A program made the translations under genes and the position numbers. The notes beneath the pieces were generated by a model, which worked only from the letters and a program-made list of their open reading frames with translations, was not told where the DNA came from and did not search any database. Positions 30,659 through 39,516 of a DNA stretch of 64,000 bases are shown here, in pieces (the first letter of the stretch is position 1; each line of letters opens with the position of its first letter). Origin of the DNA: Palsa-465 sp963800475 (GTDB lineage Bacteria; Actinomycetota; Thermoleophilia; Solirubrobacterales; Solirubrobacteraceae); NCBI GenBank assembly GCA_963800475.1, contig CAWDAZ010000001.1, forward strand, positions 124,001-188,000, read 5' to 3'.

Positions 30659-32839
30659 GTGGGACCACGACGAGCCGGATTGATCTGCGTGCTGCTGTGC
30701 GCGCTGGTGAGCGCGCCAGCCGCGAGCGCCGGCTCCCTGTACGCCGGACCTGGACCCCGGCCCGGCCCGCCGATCCTGTACGCGCCGCTCGCCGACGCGC
30801 CGCAGCTCGACAACGCGCCCGACAGCGTGTGGCACGCCACGCCGATCCTCGTCTCCGGAGCGGAGGCGTACCGCCATCATGAGTTTCTGTACCAAGACTT
30901 CCTGTACGACGACCACGGCGCCCACGAGCAGCTCGACCCGAACGATCCGCGGATCACGACCGCGACGTTCTCGCAGCCGAACGGCACGTACACGTATCCG
31001 ACCAACCCCGCGTACGCGAACGACGCCGCGGACCTCGTCGAGTTCCGCGTCAAGCCGCTGGCGGACGCGACCGCGTTCCGGATCACGCTCAACACGATGC
31101 ACGACCCGACGCTGATCGCGTTCTCGATCGCGCTCGGATCGGCGGATTCGAGCGACGCCGCGTTCCCGTTCGGCGCCAACGTCAGCGCTCCCGCGGATGC
31201 GTTCCTGACCGTCCACCCCGACACGACCGGCAAGCAGCTGGTGGCGAGCCTCCAGAGCGCCGCCACGGGCAAGGAGCTCGGCTCGGGCGTGTCGCGCGTC
31301 GTCGTCGACACCGTCCGCCGCCAGATCGAGGTCGACGTCCCGCACAGCGACTGGAGCCCGGGCACGAAGGTCGTGCGGATGGAGATGGGCGTCGGGCTGT
31401 GGGACAAGGCCAACCAGCGCTACCTGCTCCCGAGCCAGACCGCGAGCTCGACCGCGCCCGGAGGCGCCGGCACGAGCATGAACCCGCCCGCGTTCTTCAA
31501 CGTCGCGTTCCGCACGCACGAGCCGATGACCGACCTGCACGAGCTCGACAGCGTCCCGGCGGCCGCCCAGAATGAGACCTTCTGGCGGGACTCCGACCAG
31601 GGCAACGCGCTCGCCTCGGGCGACATCGGCACGCTCGCCGCGTACGTCGACTTCGCCAAGCTCGATCGCGGCGTCACCGACAACCGCGCGGTGCCGCGCA
31701 CCGGCCCGATCGACCGGATCATGGCCAGCCACTTCGAGCCCTCGCAGGGGGTCGCCGCCGGTTACTCGTCGACCTGCTCTTCCGGGGACTCCGGGTGCGC
31801 GTACCAGGGACAGCTCCAGCCGTACGCGATCTACGTCCCGACCAAGCCGGCCCCGCGCAGCGGCTACGGGCTGACGCTGCTGCTGCACGCGCTGTTTACG
31901 AACTACAACCTTTACCTCTCGAGCCGCAACCAGTCGGAGTTCGCCGAGACCGGGCCGGGCTCGATCGTGCTCACCCCCGAGTCGCGAGGGCCGGACGGCA
32001 GCTACACCGGCCTCGCCGGCACGGATGTGTTCGAGGCGATGGCCGACGTCGCGGCTCACTACCACCTCGACCCGGGCCACGCGGCGCTGTCGGGCTACTC
32101 GATGGGCGGAATCGGGACCTTCCAGCTCGGCGAGCAGTTCCCCGACCTGTTCGGCAAGGCGTTCTCGATCTCGGGCACCGACGACACGGGCACGCCCGAG
32201 AACCTCCGCAATCTCCCGATCCTGATGTGGAACATGGTGGCCGACGAGGAGGTGCCGATCGACGGGCCCGAGCAGACGGCGATGAAGCTGGACAAGGACG
32301 GCTACCGCTACGAGCTCGACGAGTTCGCGCCGGGCGAGCACAACACGTTCGCCCTCAACGACGAGTACGGGCCCGCGGCGCGGTTCCTCGCCGACGACAC
32401 GCTCGATCGCAACCCCGCGCACGTGACCTACACGGTCGAGGAGTCGATCAGCTTCCCGAGCCTCGGGCTGGTCGCCGACCACGCCTACTGGGTCTCGGGC
32501 CTGACCGCCCGCAGCTCGGGCTCGAACGGCTCATTCGACGCCGTCTCGCACGGCTTCGGCAGCGGCGATCCGGCGCCGTCCGGAACCGAGCGGGGCGCCG
32601 GCACCGTCACCGGCGGGATGCTCCCGGCGATCGCCTACGTCAGCCAGTCTCAGACGTGGGGACCGGTCCCGGCCGCGCCCACGGCCGACCAGCTCGACGT
32701 GACCGCGACCAACGTCGCCACCGCCACGATCGATCCCGCCCGCGCGAAGCTCGACTGCAGTGCCAAGCTGAACGTTAAGACCGACGGCCCGATCGCGATC
32801 AAACTCGCGGGCTGCGGGCGGACGGTCAGCGCGGGGTAG
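30659..32839 (+). CDS. Secreted esterase with N-terminal glucodextranase-C-like domain
   Basis: A 726-residue exported protein (signal LICVLLCALVSAPAASA). Residues ~60-270 (DPRITTATFSQPNGTYTYPTN, ADLVEFRVKPLADATAFRITLNTM, VDTVRRQIEVDVP) look like the SLH-like C-terminal domain of glucodextranase, a surface or carbohydrate-binding fold. Residues ~385-600 form an alpha/beta hydrolase with LTLLLHALFTNYN and the elbow SGYSMGG (Ser481), like PHB depolymerases and other carboxylic-ester hydrolases. GTG 30659 has GGAGG five bases upstream. Substrate is unknown; a polymeric ester is plausible. Confidence 0.8.
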   Translation: MGPRRAGLICVLLCALVSAPAASAGSLYAGPGPRPGPPILYAPLADAPQLDNAPDSVWHATPILVSGAEAYRHHEFLYQDFLYDDHGAHEQLDPNDPRITTATFSQPNGTYTYPTNPAYANDAADLVEFRVKPLADATAFRITLNTMHDPTLIAFSIALGSADSSDAAFPFGANVSAPADAFLTVHPDTTGKQLVASLQSAATGKELGSGVSRVVVDTVRRQIEVDVPHSDWSPGTKVVRMEMGVGLWDKANQRYLLPSQTASSTAPGGAGTSMNPPAFFNVAFRTHEPMTDLHELDSVPAAAQNETFWRDSDQGNALASGDIGTLAAYVDFAKLDRGVTDNRAVPRTGPIDRIMASHFEPSQGVAAGYSSTCSSGDSGCAYQGQLQPYAIYVPTKPAPRSGYGLTLLLHALFTNYNLYLSSRNQSEFAETGPGSIVLTPESRGPDGSYTGLAGTDVFEAMADVAAHYHLDPGHAALSGYSMGGIGTFQLGEQFPDLFGKAFSISGTDDTGTPENLRNLPILMWNMVADEEVPIDGPEQTAMKLDKDGYRYELDEFAPGEHNTFALNDEYGPAARFLADDTLDRNPAHVTYTVEESISFPSLGLVADHAYWVSGLTARSSGSNGSFDAVSHGFGSGDPAPSGTERGAGTVTGGMLPAIAYVSQSQTWGPVPAAPTADQLDVTATNVATATIDPARAKLDCSAKLNVKTDGPIAIKLAGCGRTVSAG

Positions 32840-32883
32840 CTGAGGCGATCACCGCCGCGCCGCGACGCACGAGGGGTTCCGGC

Positions 32884-34149
32884 TCAGCCTGGAGGGATGC
32901 TGGAGCAGTTCTGCGTCACGGGCTGACGGGCGAACCTCGCGGCGAGGTAGTCCATCGCCCCGGGTGCGCCGGTGACCGCCTCGCTCAGGTGCTCGCCAAC
33001 GGAAACCTCGGCGTGGTCGACCGGCACGCCCGCGCTGCAGAACCGGTGCATCATCTGCCGGTCGGCGCCGACCGGCGCGAACTCGTCGTCGACGGCGTGG
33101 TAGTCGTAGATCGGCGCGGTCGGTGTCCCCGGCAGCCACTGCGGGCTGGCCTCGTGGAGCACCTTGAGGACACCCGGCGCGTTCAGCGCATTCGGGTACG
33201 CCTCGTACTGCGAGTCGCTCGCGAACGGATACTTGACGACGCCGTCCGTCAGGCAGTCCGACTGCGAGTTCGCGACCGCGCCACGGCCGGCGGCGTTCAG
33301 GTAGCGCAGCAGATGAGCCTCGGGGTAGGAACGGATCAGGCCGACCATCCCGACGACGATCGCCCCGCCTCCGGGGCCGCCGCTGAAGTCGTCGAGCGTC
33401 GCCTGCAGGTTGGTCACCAGGCCGCCGAGCGCGATGCCCGCGAAATGCAGCTTCGGCGCGTACGCCGGCTGCGCCATCGCGGCGAGAACCGACGCCAGCG
33501 AGCCGCCCGAATAGCCCCACAGCGCGATCGGCGTGCCGGCGGTGACGCCATCGGGGTGGAAGTTCCGGGCGGCGCGGACGCCATCGAGCACTCCGTGGGC
33601 CTCGCCCGCCGCGCCGAGGAAGTCGGACTTGGGCCCCTCGTAGTCGGGGGCGATCACGGCCCACCCCTTGCGCAGCGCGGCGAAGATCAGGCCGGTTTCG
33701 GTCTCCGAGTTGCCATCCGCGCCGACGACGCCGCCCTCCAGCGCGTACGAGGGCGAGCACTTCGAGCCGACCCCGTCCTCGGCGGTCTGGTAGGAGACGA
33801 GCGGCCGCGGTCCGGGTCCCGTCCACGGCGCGTCGGGGACCATGATCGTCGCCACGTCGGCGCTCGGCCGAAAGTGTGTGTCCTCGGTCTTGTACTGAAC
33901 CTGCCAGGAGGTGGCGAGCGTCGGCACGAGCCCGTAGCCGCCGCTGGTCTGGATCGAGCGTTCCTTGAGGATCGTGCCGTTCGGTAGCCCGGAGATTCCC
34001 GGGGGCACCGCGTAGAACGCGTCGTTATCGGGCAGCGGCGGCGGCGGTACGGCCCCCGCCTGGCCGGCCGAAAGCAGAGCGACCGCCGGCGCGCACAGCA
34101 CGACCGACAGCAGCACCTTTCGACTCCGCCTCCGGAGCGTCACGCCCAT
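32884..34149 (-). CDS. Secretory lipase (LIP family)
   Basis: A 421-residue exported protein (signal VLLSVVLCAPAVALLSAGQAGA). The family of Candida/Actinobacteria secretory lipases is indicated by DNDAFYAVPPGISGLPNGTILKER, a YQTAEDGVG block, GWAVIAPDYEGP, the nucleophile elbow WGYSGGS (Ser214), YDYHAVDDEFAPVGADRQMM and a late His in SVGEHLSEA. It would cleave long-chain triglycerides outside the cell. It converges on the esterase at 30659-32839 and is divergent from nothing close upstream. Confidence 0.88.
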   Translation of the reverse strand: MGVTLRRRSRKVLLSVVLCAPAVALLSAGQAGAVPPPPLPDNDAFYAVPPGISGLPNGTILKERSIQTSGGYGLVPTLATSWQVQYKTEDTHFRPSADVATIMVPDAPWTGPGPRPLVSYQTAEDGVGSKCSPSYALEGGVVGADGNSETETGLIFAALRKGWAVIAPDYEGPKSDFLGAAGEAHGVLDGVRAARNFHPDGVTAGTPIALWGYSGGSLASVLAAMAQPAYAPKLHFAGIALGGLVTNLQATLDDFSGGPGGGAIVVGMVGLIRSYPEAHLLRYLNAAGRGAVANSQSDCLTDGVVKYPFASDSQYEAYPNALNAPGVLKVLHEASPQWLPGTPTAPIYDYHAVDDEFAPVGADRQMMHRFCSAGVPVDHAEVSVGEHLSEAVTGAPGAMDYLAARFARQPVTQNCSSIPPG

Positions 34150-34230
34150 TCAACGCCGAACGCGACCCGGACTTTCACCGACGTGGATGACTCTATTCGG
34201 CCTGGGGCGGCATAAGTCATCAACGTCCGG

Positions 34231-35001
34231 CTACTCGCCCCTGAACGCGGGCGCGCGCCGCTCGCCGCTGGCCGCGACGCCCTCGGCGAAGTCGGCGGTG
34301 CCGAACAGCTTGCCCTGCTCCTCGAGCTCGTGGGCCGTCGCGGCCCGCACCCGCGCGGGGAGCTCGCCGCGCATCGTCCGGCGGATCGAGCGGATCGCGA
34401 GTGGGGCGGAGGTAGCGATCTCCTCCGCGAACACGATCGCATCGTCGCGCAGGCGGTCGGGCGGAACGAGACGATCGCAGAGCCCGATGTCGTGGGCGCG
34501 CTCGCCGCTGATCCGCTCGCCGGTGTACAGCAGTTCGAGCGCGCGCTGCGGCCCGACCACCAGCGGCAGCGTCACCGTCAGTCCGAAGCCATGGTGGATC
34601 CCGAGCCTGGAGAAGTTTGCGCTGAACCGCGACTGTGGGCTCGCGACGCGGAAGTCCGCGGACAGCGCGACGCCGAGCCCGCCTCCCACGGCGGCTCCCT
34701 GCACCGCCGCGACGACCGGGGTCTGGAACTCGAACAGCCGGATCGCCTGCTCGTACAGGTGGCCGCCCTCGGCCGGGTTCTTGGCAGCGAAGTTCGCGCC
34801 GGCGCAGAAGTGCTTGCCGGCCGAGCACAGCACGATCGAGCGGCACTCCGGGTCGGCGTCGAGCGTCTCGTAGGCGTCGGCGATCTGCTCGATCAGCGCG
34901 GCGTCGAAGAAGTTGTGGGGTGGGCGGTCGAACTCAAGCACCGCGACGTGGTCCTCGCGGACCTCGACCGACACCTCTTCGCTAACGGCTTGTCTCCTCA
35001 C
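34231..35001 (-). CDS. Enoyl-CoA hydratase/isomerase-family protein, atypical active site
   Basis: A 256-residue crotonase-fold protein: VAVLEFDRPPHNFF, the oxyanion-hole loops SAGKHFCAGANF and VQGAAVGGGLGVAL, then RFSANFSRLGIHHGFGLTVTLP. The two glutamates normally used for hydration (in the fgxpEvxxG and GE regions) are not seen here, so isomerase, thioesterase or other crotonase chemistry is more likely than hydration. GTG 35001 overlaps the upstream hydrolase stop by four bases. It is the last gene of the acyl-CoA operon. Confidence 0.83.
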   Translation of the reverse strand: MRRQAVSEEVSVEVREDHVAVLEFDRPPHNFFDAALIEQIADAYETLDADPECRSIVLCSAGKHFCAGANFAAKNPAEGGHLYEQAIRLFEFQTPVVAAVQGAAVGGGLGVALSADFRVASPQSRFSANFSRLGIHHGFGLTVTLPLVVGPQRALELLYTGERISGERAHDIGLCDRLVPPDRLRDDAIVFAEEIATSAPLAIRSIRRTMRGELPARVRAATAHELEEQGKLFGTADFAEGVAASGERRAPAFRGE

Positions 35002-35660
35002 AGCTCCTCCAGAAATTCGCTGACCGCCGCATTGAACTGCACCGGCGCATCGACGTTCGCCATGTGGCCCGCGCCGTCGAGCACCACCCGCCGCGCGCCG
35101 GCGATCCGGCGCTCCATGACCTCAGAGGCGGGCAGGAACAGCCCGTCTTCGGAGCCGACCACGATCAGCGTCGGGACGGAGAGCTCGCCGAGCCCGTCGA
35201 AGACCGTCGCGTCGTGCTGGACGAGCAGCTCGCGCACGCGGCCGTCGGGCCGCTCGCGCGCGGCGGCGTTCCACCGGTCCCGCGCACCGTCGTCACGGAA
35301 CCCGGGGCCGGTGTCGACAAGCACCAGCGCGGCGACGCGGCCGGGGTGGGCAAGCGTGTATCCGAGCGAAAGGAACCCGCCGAGCGACTGGCCGCACAGC
35401 ACCACTCGCTCGGCGCCGAGCTCGTCGAGCAGCGCCTCGATCTCCGCGAGGCACGCCTCGTGCGTGTACGCGGCGAGGTCGTCCGGCGTCTCGGATTCAC
35501 CGTGGCCGGGCAGGTCCCAGGTGAGAACCAGCCGGTCCCGGGCGAGCGCCTCGACGTTGTGATCCCACATGCGCCCGCTGGCGCTGTAGCCGTGCGTCAG
35601 CAGCACCGGCGGCCGACCGGTGGCGGAGCCGTGCACGCGGCGCGCAATTCGCACGCTCAC
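34998..35660 (-). CDS. Alpha/beta hydrolase in acyl-CoA operon
   Basis: A 220-residue hydrolase with LTHGYSASGRMWD (oxyanion), WDLPGHGESETP, the nucleophile elbow CGQSLGG (Ser92), and the late catalytic His in DGAGHMANVDAP. No signal peptide. GTG 35660 overlaps the previous stop by four bases, fixing the start. Its place among acyl-CoA enzymes suggests that it releases an acid or cleaves a C-C bond (meta-cleavage type) in the same degradation route. Confidence 0.85.
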   Translation of the reverse strand: MSVRIARRVHGSATGRPPVLLTHGYSASGRMWDHNVEALARDRLVLTWDLPGHGESETPDDLAAYTHEACLAEIEALLDELGAERVVLCGQSLGGFLSLGYTLAHPGRVAALVLVDTGPGFRDDGARDRWNAAARERPDGRVRELLVQHDATVFDGLGELSVPTLIVVGSEDGLFLPASEVMERRIAGARRVVLDGAGHMANVDAPVQFNAAVSEFLEEL

Positions 35661-36427
35661 ACCTCCAGCACGGCCGAGCCGGCCGTGATCGCGGGATAAA
35701 GCTGATCGGCGCCCGTCAGCGCCGCGGCGGATCCGAGACGCTCGCTCCAGTAGCGCTCGTCGCCGCACTCCGAGCGCCACGACCACAGCCGCCGGGTCTC
35801 GAGCGACAGCGGATGCTCGAGCGTCACGCCGCGGGCGCCAAGCACTTGGTGGGCGGCGCGGCCCGCCGCGACCGCGGCGCGGCCCGCGAGCAGCTTCGCG
35901 CCGGCGATCTCGAACGCGCCTTGTCGCTCGATCGCGGCGTCGGCGGCGACCCCGACGAGCGCCGCCTGCTGCGCGATCGTCACCAACAGCGCCTGGACCG
36001 CCTGGAAGCGGCCGATCGGGCGACCGAACTGGACGCGCTCGCGGGCGTGCTCGAGCGCGATCGCGGTGACCCGCTCGAGTGCGCCCGCCATCAGCACCGC
36101 CCTGATGAGCGCGGCGCGCAGCGCGAGCCGATCCGGGTCGGCCCCCTCGATCGTCTGCGCCGGCGCCTCGTCGAGCACAACCATGTCGCGCTCCTCGCCG
36201 GCGAGGTTGGCGCCCGGGACGATCCGCACGTCCTGCGCAGAGACTGCCTTCACGACGCCGCCGTCGGCGAACACGATCTGCTCGGCGCGCCGGGCCCACG
36301 GGACCCGCAGCAACAGGCCTGAGGCCACGGCCGGCGTCGGAGCGAGCACGGTCCGCGGGTCGCCGAGCAGCGCGTCGCCCTCGCGCTCCCACGACGGTCC
36401 GTCCGCTCTGAGCGCCTCGAGGCTCAT
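35657..36427 (-). CDS. Short acyl-CoA dehydrogenase subunit (C-terminal domain type)
   Basis: A 256-residue protein that contains the middle and C-terminal acyl-CoA dehydrogenase regions (RVTAIALEHARERVQFGRPIGRFQAVQALL, VLGARGVTLEHPLSLETRRLW) but lacks most of the N-terminal helical domain (usual length ~380). Such shortened partners form heterotetramers with a full-length subunit in actinobacterial steroid and branched-chain degradation (FadE pairs). The adjacent gene supplies the complementary subunit. ATG 36427 overlaps that gene's stop by four bases. Confidence 0.85.
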   Translation of the reverse strand: MSLEALRADGPSWEREGDALLGDPRTVLAPTPAVASGLLLRVPWARRAEQIVFADGGVVKAVSAQDVRIVPGANLAGEERDMVVLDEAPAQTIEGADPDRLALRAALIRAVLMAGALERVTAIALEHARERVQFGRPIGRFQAVQALLVTIAQQAALVGVAADAAIERQGAFEIAGAKLLAGRAAVAAGRAAHQVLGARGVTLEHPLSLETRRLWSWRSECGDERYWSERLGSAAALTGADQLYPAITAGSAVLEV

Positions 36428-37557
36428 GCCTGGAGCGCCCTACCCGCGACCGAGCGCAGAATCTCGTTGGTGCCGCCGCGGATCGTGTACGAGGGCGCCA
36501 TCAGGATCGAGGCGGCAAGCAGCCGCTCGAACTCCGACGGGGACTCCGGGTTGGGCTCGACCTCCGCGAGCGCCCAGAGCTCATCGAGCACCCGCTGCTC
36601 GAAGCGCGTCCCGAGCTCCTTGACGAGCGCCGACTCGGCCGCGGGCGCCTCGCCGGCGTCGATCAGCCGCGCGACCGACAGCGACAGCGCCCGGAGCGCC
36701 CACCACTCGGCGAGCGCGGCGCCGAGCAGCTCCTGGGCCCGGGTGTCGCCGCAGCGTCCCTCGCGGACGAACTGCTCGACGAGCAGGTAGCTCGACAGCC
36801 ACCGCTCCGGTCCTGCGCGCTCAAACGACAGCTCGGAGGTGTTCTGGATCCACCCCGACCCGATCTCCCCGAGCACCAGCTCGTCGGGGACGAACACCTC
36901 GTCGAGCGTCACTTCGCAGAAGAACGCGTTGCCGTCCATGTACGGGATCGGCCGGGCCTCGAGCCCCGGCGAGCGCAGATCGACGATCAGCTGGGAAAGA
37001 CCGCTATGACGGTCCTGCTCATCGGAGGTGCGGCACAGGACCACGAACCAGTCGTTGAGGTGCGCACCGCCGGTCCAGATCTTCGTGCCGGTCACGGTCC
37101 AGCCACCGTCGGCGCGCTCGGCGCGCGTGCGCACCGACGCCAGGTCGCTGCCGGCCTCGGGCTCGCTCATCCCGATCGAGAACGACAGCTCGCCGCGGCA
37201 GATCGCGGGCAGGAACCGTTGCTTCTGCGCCTCGGTCCCGAACCGCGCGATCATCGGGCCGGTCTGCCGGTCGGCGACCCAGTGAAAGCCGACCGGGGCG
37301 CCCCAGCGCAGCAGCTCCTCGACGACCACGAACCGCTCGACCGCCGTCCCACCGCGGCCGCCGTACTCGGTGGGGAGCGCCATTCCGAGCCAGCCCCGGT
37401 TGGCGAGCCGCCGCGAGAACGCCTGGTCGCGCGGCGCCGCCATCCCGAGGCCCGGGGTGAACCGGCCCCGCGGCAGCTCCGCGGCGAGGAACTCGCGGAC
37501 GTCGGCCTGGAGTTGCAGCTCTGGGTCGGACAGCTCGGTGAACGCGAAGCGGAGCAT
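36424..37557 (-). CDS. Acyl-CoA dehydrogenase (full-length partner)
   Basis: A 377-residue flavoprotein. LGMALPTEYGGRGGTAVERFVVVEELLRWGAP, FSIGMSEPEAGSDLASVRTRA (FAD/substrate loop), GTKIWTGGAHLNDWFVVL and the C-terminal IRGGTNEILRSVAGR identify the family, which introduces an alpha-beta double bond in acyl-CoA. It is the first gene of a four-gene operon (two dehydrogenase chains, hydrolase, crotonase), all joined by four-base overlaps. ATG 37557 begins a normal N terminus; the frame is open far upstream but only as a shadow of the opposite-strand gene. Confidence 0.9.
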   Translation of the reverse strand: MLRFAFTELSDPELQLQADVREFLAAELPRGRFTPGLGMAAPRDQAFSRRLANRGWLGMALPTEYGGRGGTAVERFVVVEELLRWGAPVGFHWVADRQTGPMIARFGTEAQKQRFLPAICRGELSFSIGMSEPEAGSDLASVRTRAERADGGWTVTGTKIWTGGAHLNDWFVVLCRTSDEQDRHSGLSQLIVDLRSPGLEARPIPYMDGNAFFCEVTLDEVFVPDELVLGEIGSGWIQNTSELSFERAGPERWLSSYLLVEQFVREGRCGDTRAQELLGAALAEWWALRALSLSVARLIDAGEAPAAESALVKELGTRFEQRVLDELWALAEVEPNPESPSEFERLLAASILMAPSYTIRGGTNEILRSVAGRALQA

Positions 37558-37602
37558 GGAGGGCGGAATGCGGGTATTTAACGTGTTGCGGTGAGGGAGG
37601 CC

Positions 37603-39516
37603 ATGTCCAGGTTCGCTGTGCTCGCGGCGCTGTGCGCCGCCATCGGCGGATTCGCGGCGCCCGCCGTCGCCACGGCCGACGGCCCGTGGCACGCCGAGCC
37701 GGCCACGTACGGCGTCTCCCAGCCGGTGCAGCAGATGGTCACGATGTCCGACGGCGCGCAGCTCGCCGCCGACGTGTACCGGCCAACACTTGCAACCGGC
37801 GCGATCGCGCCCGGACGCTTCCCGGTGATCCTCTCCCAGACCCCGTATGGCAAGCGCTCCGCGGTCACCACGCAGTCGATGGGCCAGGGGATAGGCGGCG
37901 ACGGCTTCTACCCGTACCTGGTCCAGCGCGGCTATATCGACGTAGTCGCGGACGTGCGCGGCACCGGGTCCTCGGACGGCGACTTCTCGCTGTTCGGGCC
38001 GCGCGAGCGACAGGACGGTCCCGAGCTCGCGCGGTGGGCGGCGCGGCTGCCGGGCTCTACGGGCGAGGTCGGGCTCGCCGGATCCTCGTACGTGGGCCTG
38101 AACCAGATCTTCACCGCCGCGCTCGGCGGCCGGGGCTCGCCGGTCAAGGCGATCATCCCGTCCACGGTCGGGAGCGACATCTACCGCGACCTCGCATTCG
38201 GGGGCGGGATCTCGAATCTCGAGTTCGCGGGCGTGTGGGAGGGGCTGCGCTCGTCGATGGTCGCCGCCCCGCTCGACGAGCCGCAGCAGAATCCGGAGGC
38301 GGCCGTCGAGCACCCGGTCCAGCGCGCGGACACGGTCGCGGAGTTCGACGCCGGCCTCTACACCGAGGTCGACACCGGCGGCCCGCGCGCGTTCGACAAC
38401 GACTTCTGGGCTTCGCGGGCGGCGTCGGCTTACCTCGACCGGATCGTCCGCAACGGGATCCCGGCGCTGGTCGTCAGCGGCTGGCACGACGTCTACCAGC
38501 GCGGTGCGGTGCTCGACTACGCCGGCCTCCAGAACGCGTGGTCGCGACTGCGCGGCGGCCCCGGGCGGCCCGCGAGCGACGCGCCGCCGATGACCGCGGC
38601 GCAGCGCCCGACGCCGCGCTACCAGGCGGTGATCGGCCCGTGGTTCCACAACCCGACGACGCTCGGCGTAACCTTCCAGCAGCTCCAGCTCGCGTGGTTC
38701 GACCGGTGGCTGAAGGGGATCCACGACGGGATCGACCACGCGAGCGCGCCGCTGCACGTGTTCGAGCTGGGCGCGAACCGGTGGATCGACACGGCACGGT
38801 GGCCGATCGCGCGGACGTCGGCCCGCACGTACCCGCTCGGCGCCGGGACCACCTCGCTGCGGTGGAGCGACGTCCGCAGCCCGTGCAACGCCGGGACCGA
38901 CCAGTGGAGCACCGGCCTGCCCGCGTACGCGATCGCCGAAGGCGGCGGCACCGGCGACCCGTGTGCCGAGAACGACGAAACCACCCAGGCGGGTGCGTTC
39001 ACGTACACGACCGCGCCGTTCAAGGCCGACACGACCGTCGCCGGCCCGATCGACGTGAGCGTCGAGATGACCAGCACGACCCCGGACGCCGAGCTCGTGG
39101 CCGATGTCGAGGTCGTGAAGCCCGACGGCAGCTCGCAGCCGATCTCGAGCGGCGCGCTGCTCGGGTCGCTGCGAGCGCTCGACCCGCGACTGAGCTGGCG
39201 TGAGGACGGCCGGCTGATCCTCCCGTGGCACCCGTACACCTCGGCGAGCGAGCGCGACCTGACGCCGGGCAGGCCCGAGCGGCTCGACGTCGAGGTGTAC
39301 CCGACGGTCGCACGGATCGCCGCAGGCGACAGCCTGCGCGTGGAGCTGACAAGCGGCGATACCGCGCTCCAGCCCTCGCCCGTGCAAGCGGTGCGGCTCG
39401 CGGGCGGCGACTACGAGATCGACCGCGCCTCGTCGTCGATCACGCTGCTCAGCGCGCCCGCGAGCACTTTCGCGACGAGCCCGATCGACTGGGGCGGGTG
39501 CAACGGGTCGTGCTGA
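37603..39516 (+). CDS. Secreted CocE/NonD-family hydrolase
   Basis: A 637-residue exported hydrolase (signal LAALCAAIGGFAAPAVATA). It begins with VTMSDGAQLAADVYRP, then LSQTPYGKR, DVRGTGSSDG and the nucleophile elbow GSSYVG (Ser162). The C-terminal third is the jelly-roll domain (YTTAPFKADTTVAGPIDVSVEMTS, RLDVEVYPTVARIAAGDSLRVEL) typical of cocaine esterase and X-Pro dipeptidyl-peptidase relatives. It would cleave esters or proline peptides outside the cell. ATG 37603 is preferred over GTG 37591 on RBS placement. Confidence 0.87.
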   Translation: MSRFAVLAALCAAIGGFAAPAVATADGPWHAEPATYGVSQPVQQMVTMSDGAQLAADVYRPTLATGAIAPGRFPVILSQTPYGKRSAVTTQSMGQGIGGDGFYPYLVQRGYIDVVADVRGTGSSDGDFSLFGPRERQDGPELARWAARLPGSTGEVGLAGSSYVGLNQIFTAALGGRGSPVKAIIPSTVGSDIYRDLAFGGGISNLEFAGVWEGLRSSMVAAPLDEPQQNPEAAVEHPVQRADTVAEFDAGLYTEVDTGGPRAFDNDFWASRAASAYLDRIVRNGIPALVVSGWHDVYQRGAVLDYAGLQNAWSRLRGGPGRPASDAPPMTAAQRPTPRYQAVIGPWFHNPTTLGVTFQQLQLAWFDRWLKGIHDGIDHASAPLHVFELGANRWIDTARWPIARTSARTYPLGAGTTSLRWSDVRSPCNAGTDQWSTGLPAYAIAEGGGTGDPCAENDETTQAGAFTYTTAPFKADTTVAGPIDVSVEMTSTTPDAELVADVEVVKPDGSSQPISSGALLGSLRALDPRLSWREDGRLILPWHPYTSASERDLTPGRPERLDVEVYPTVARIAAGDSLRVELTSGDTALQPSPVQAVRLAGGDYEIDRASSSITLLSAPASTFATSPIDWGGCNGSC

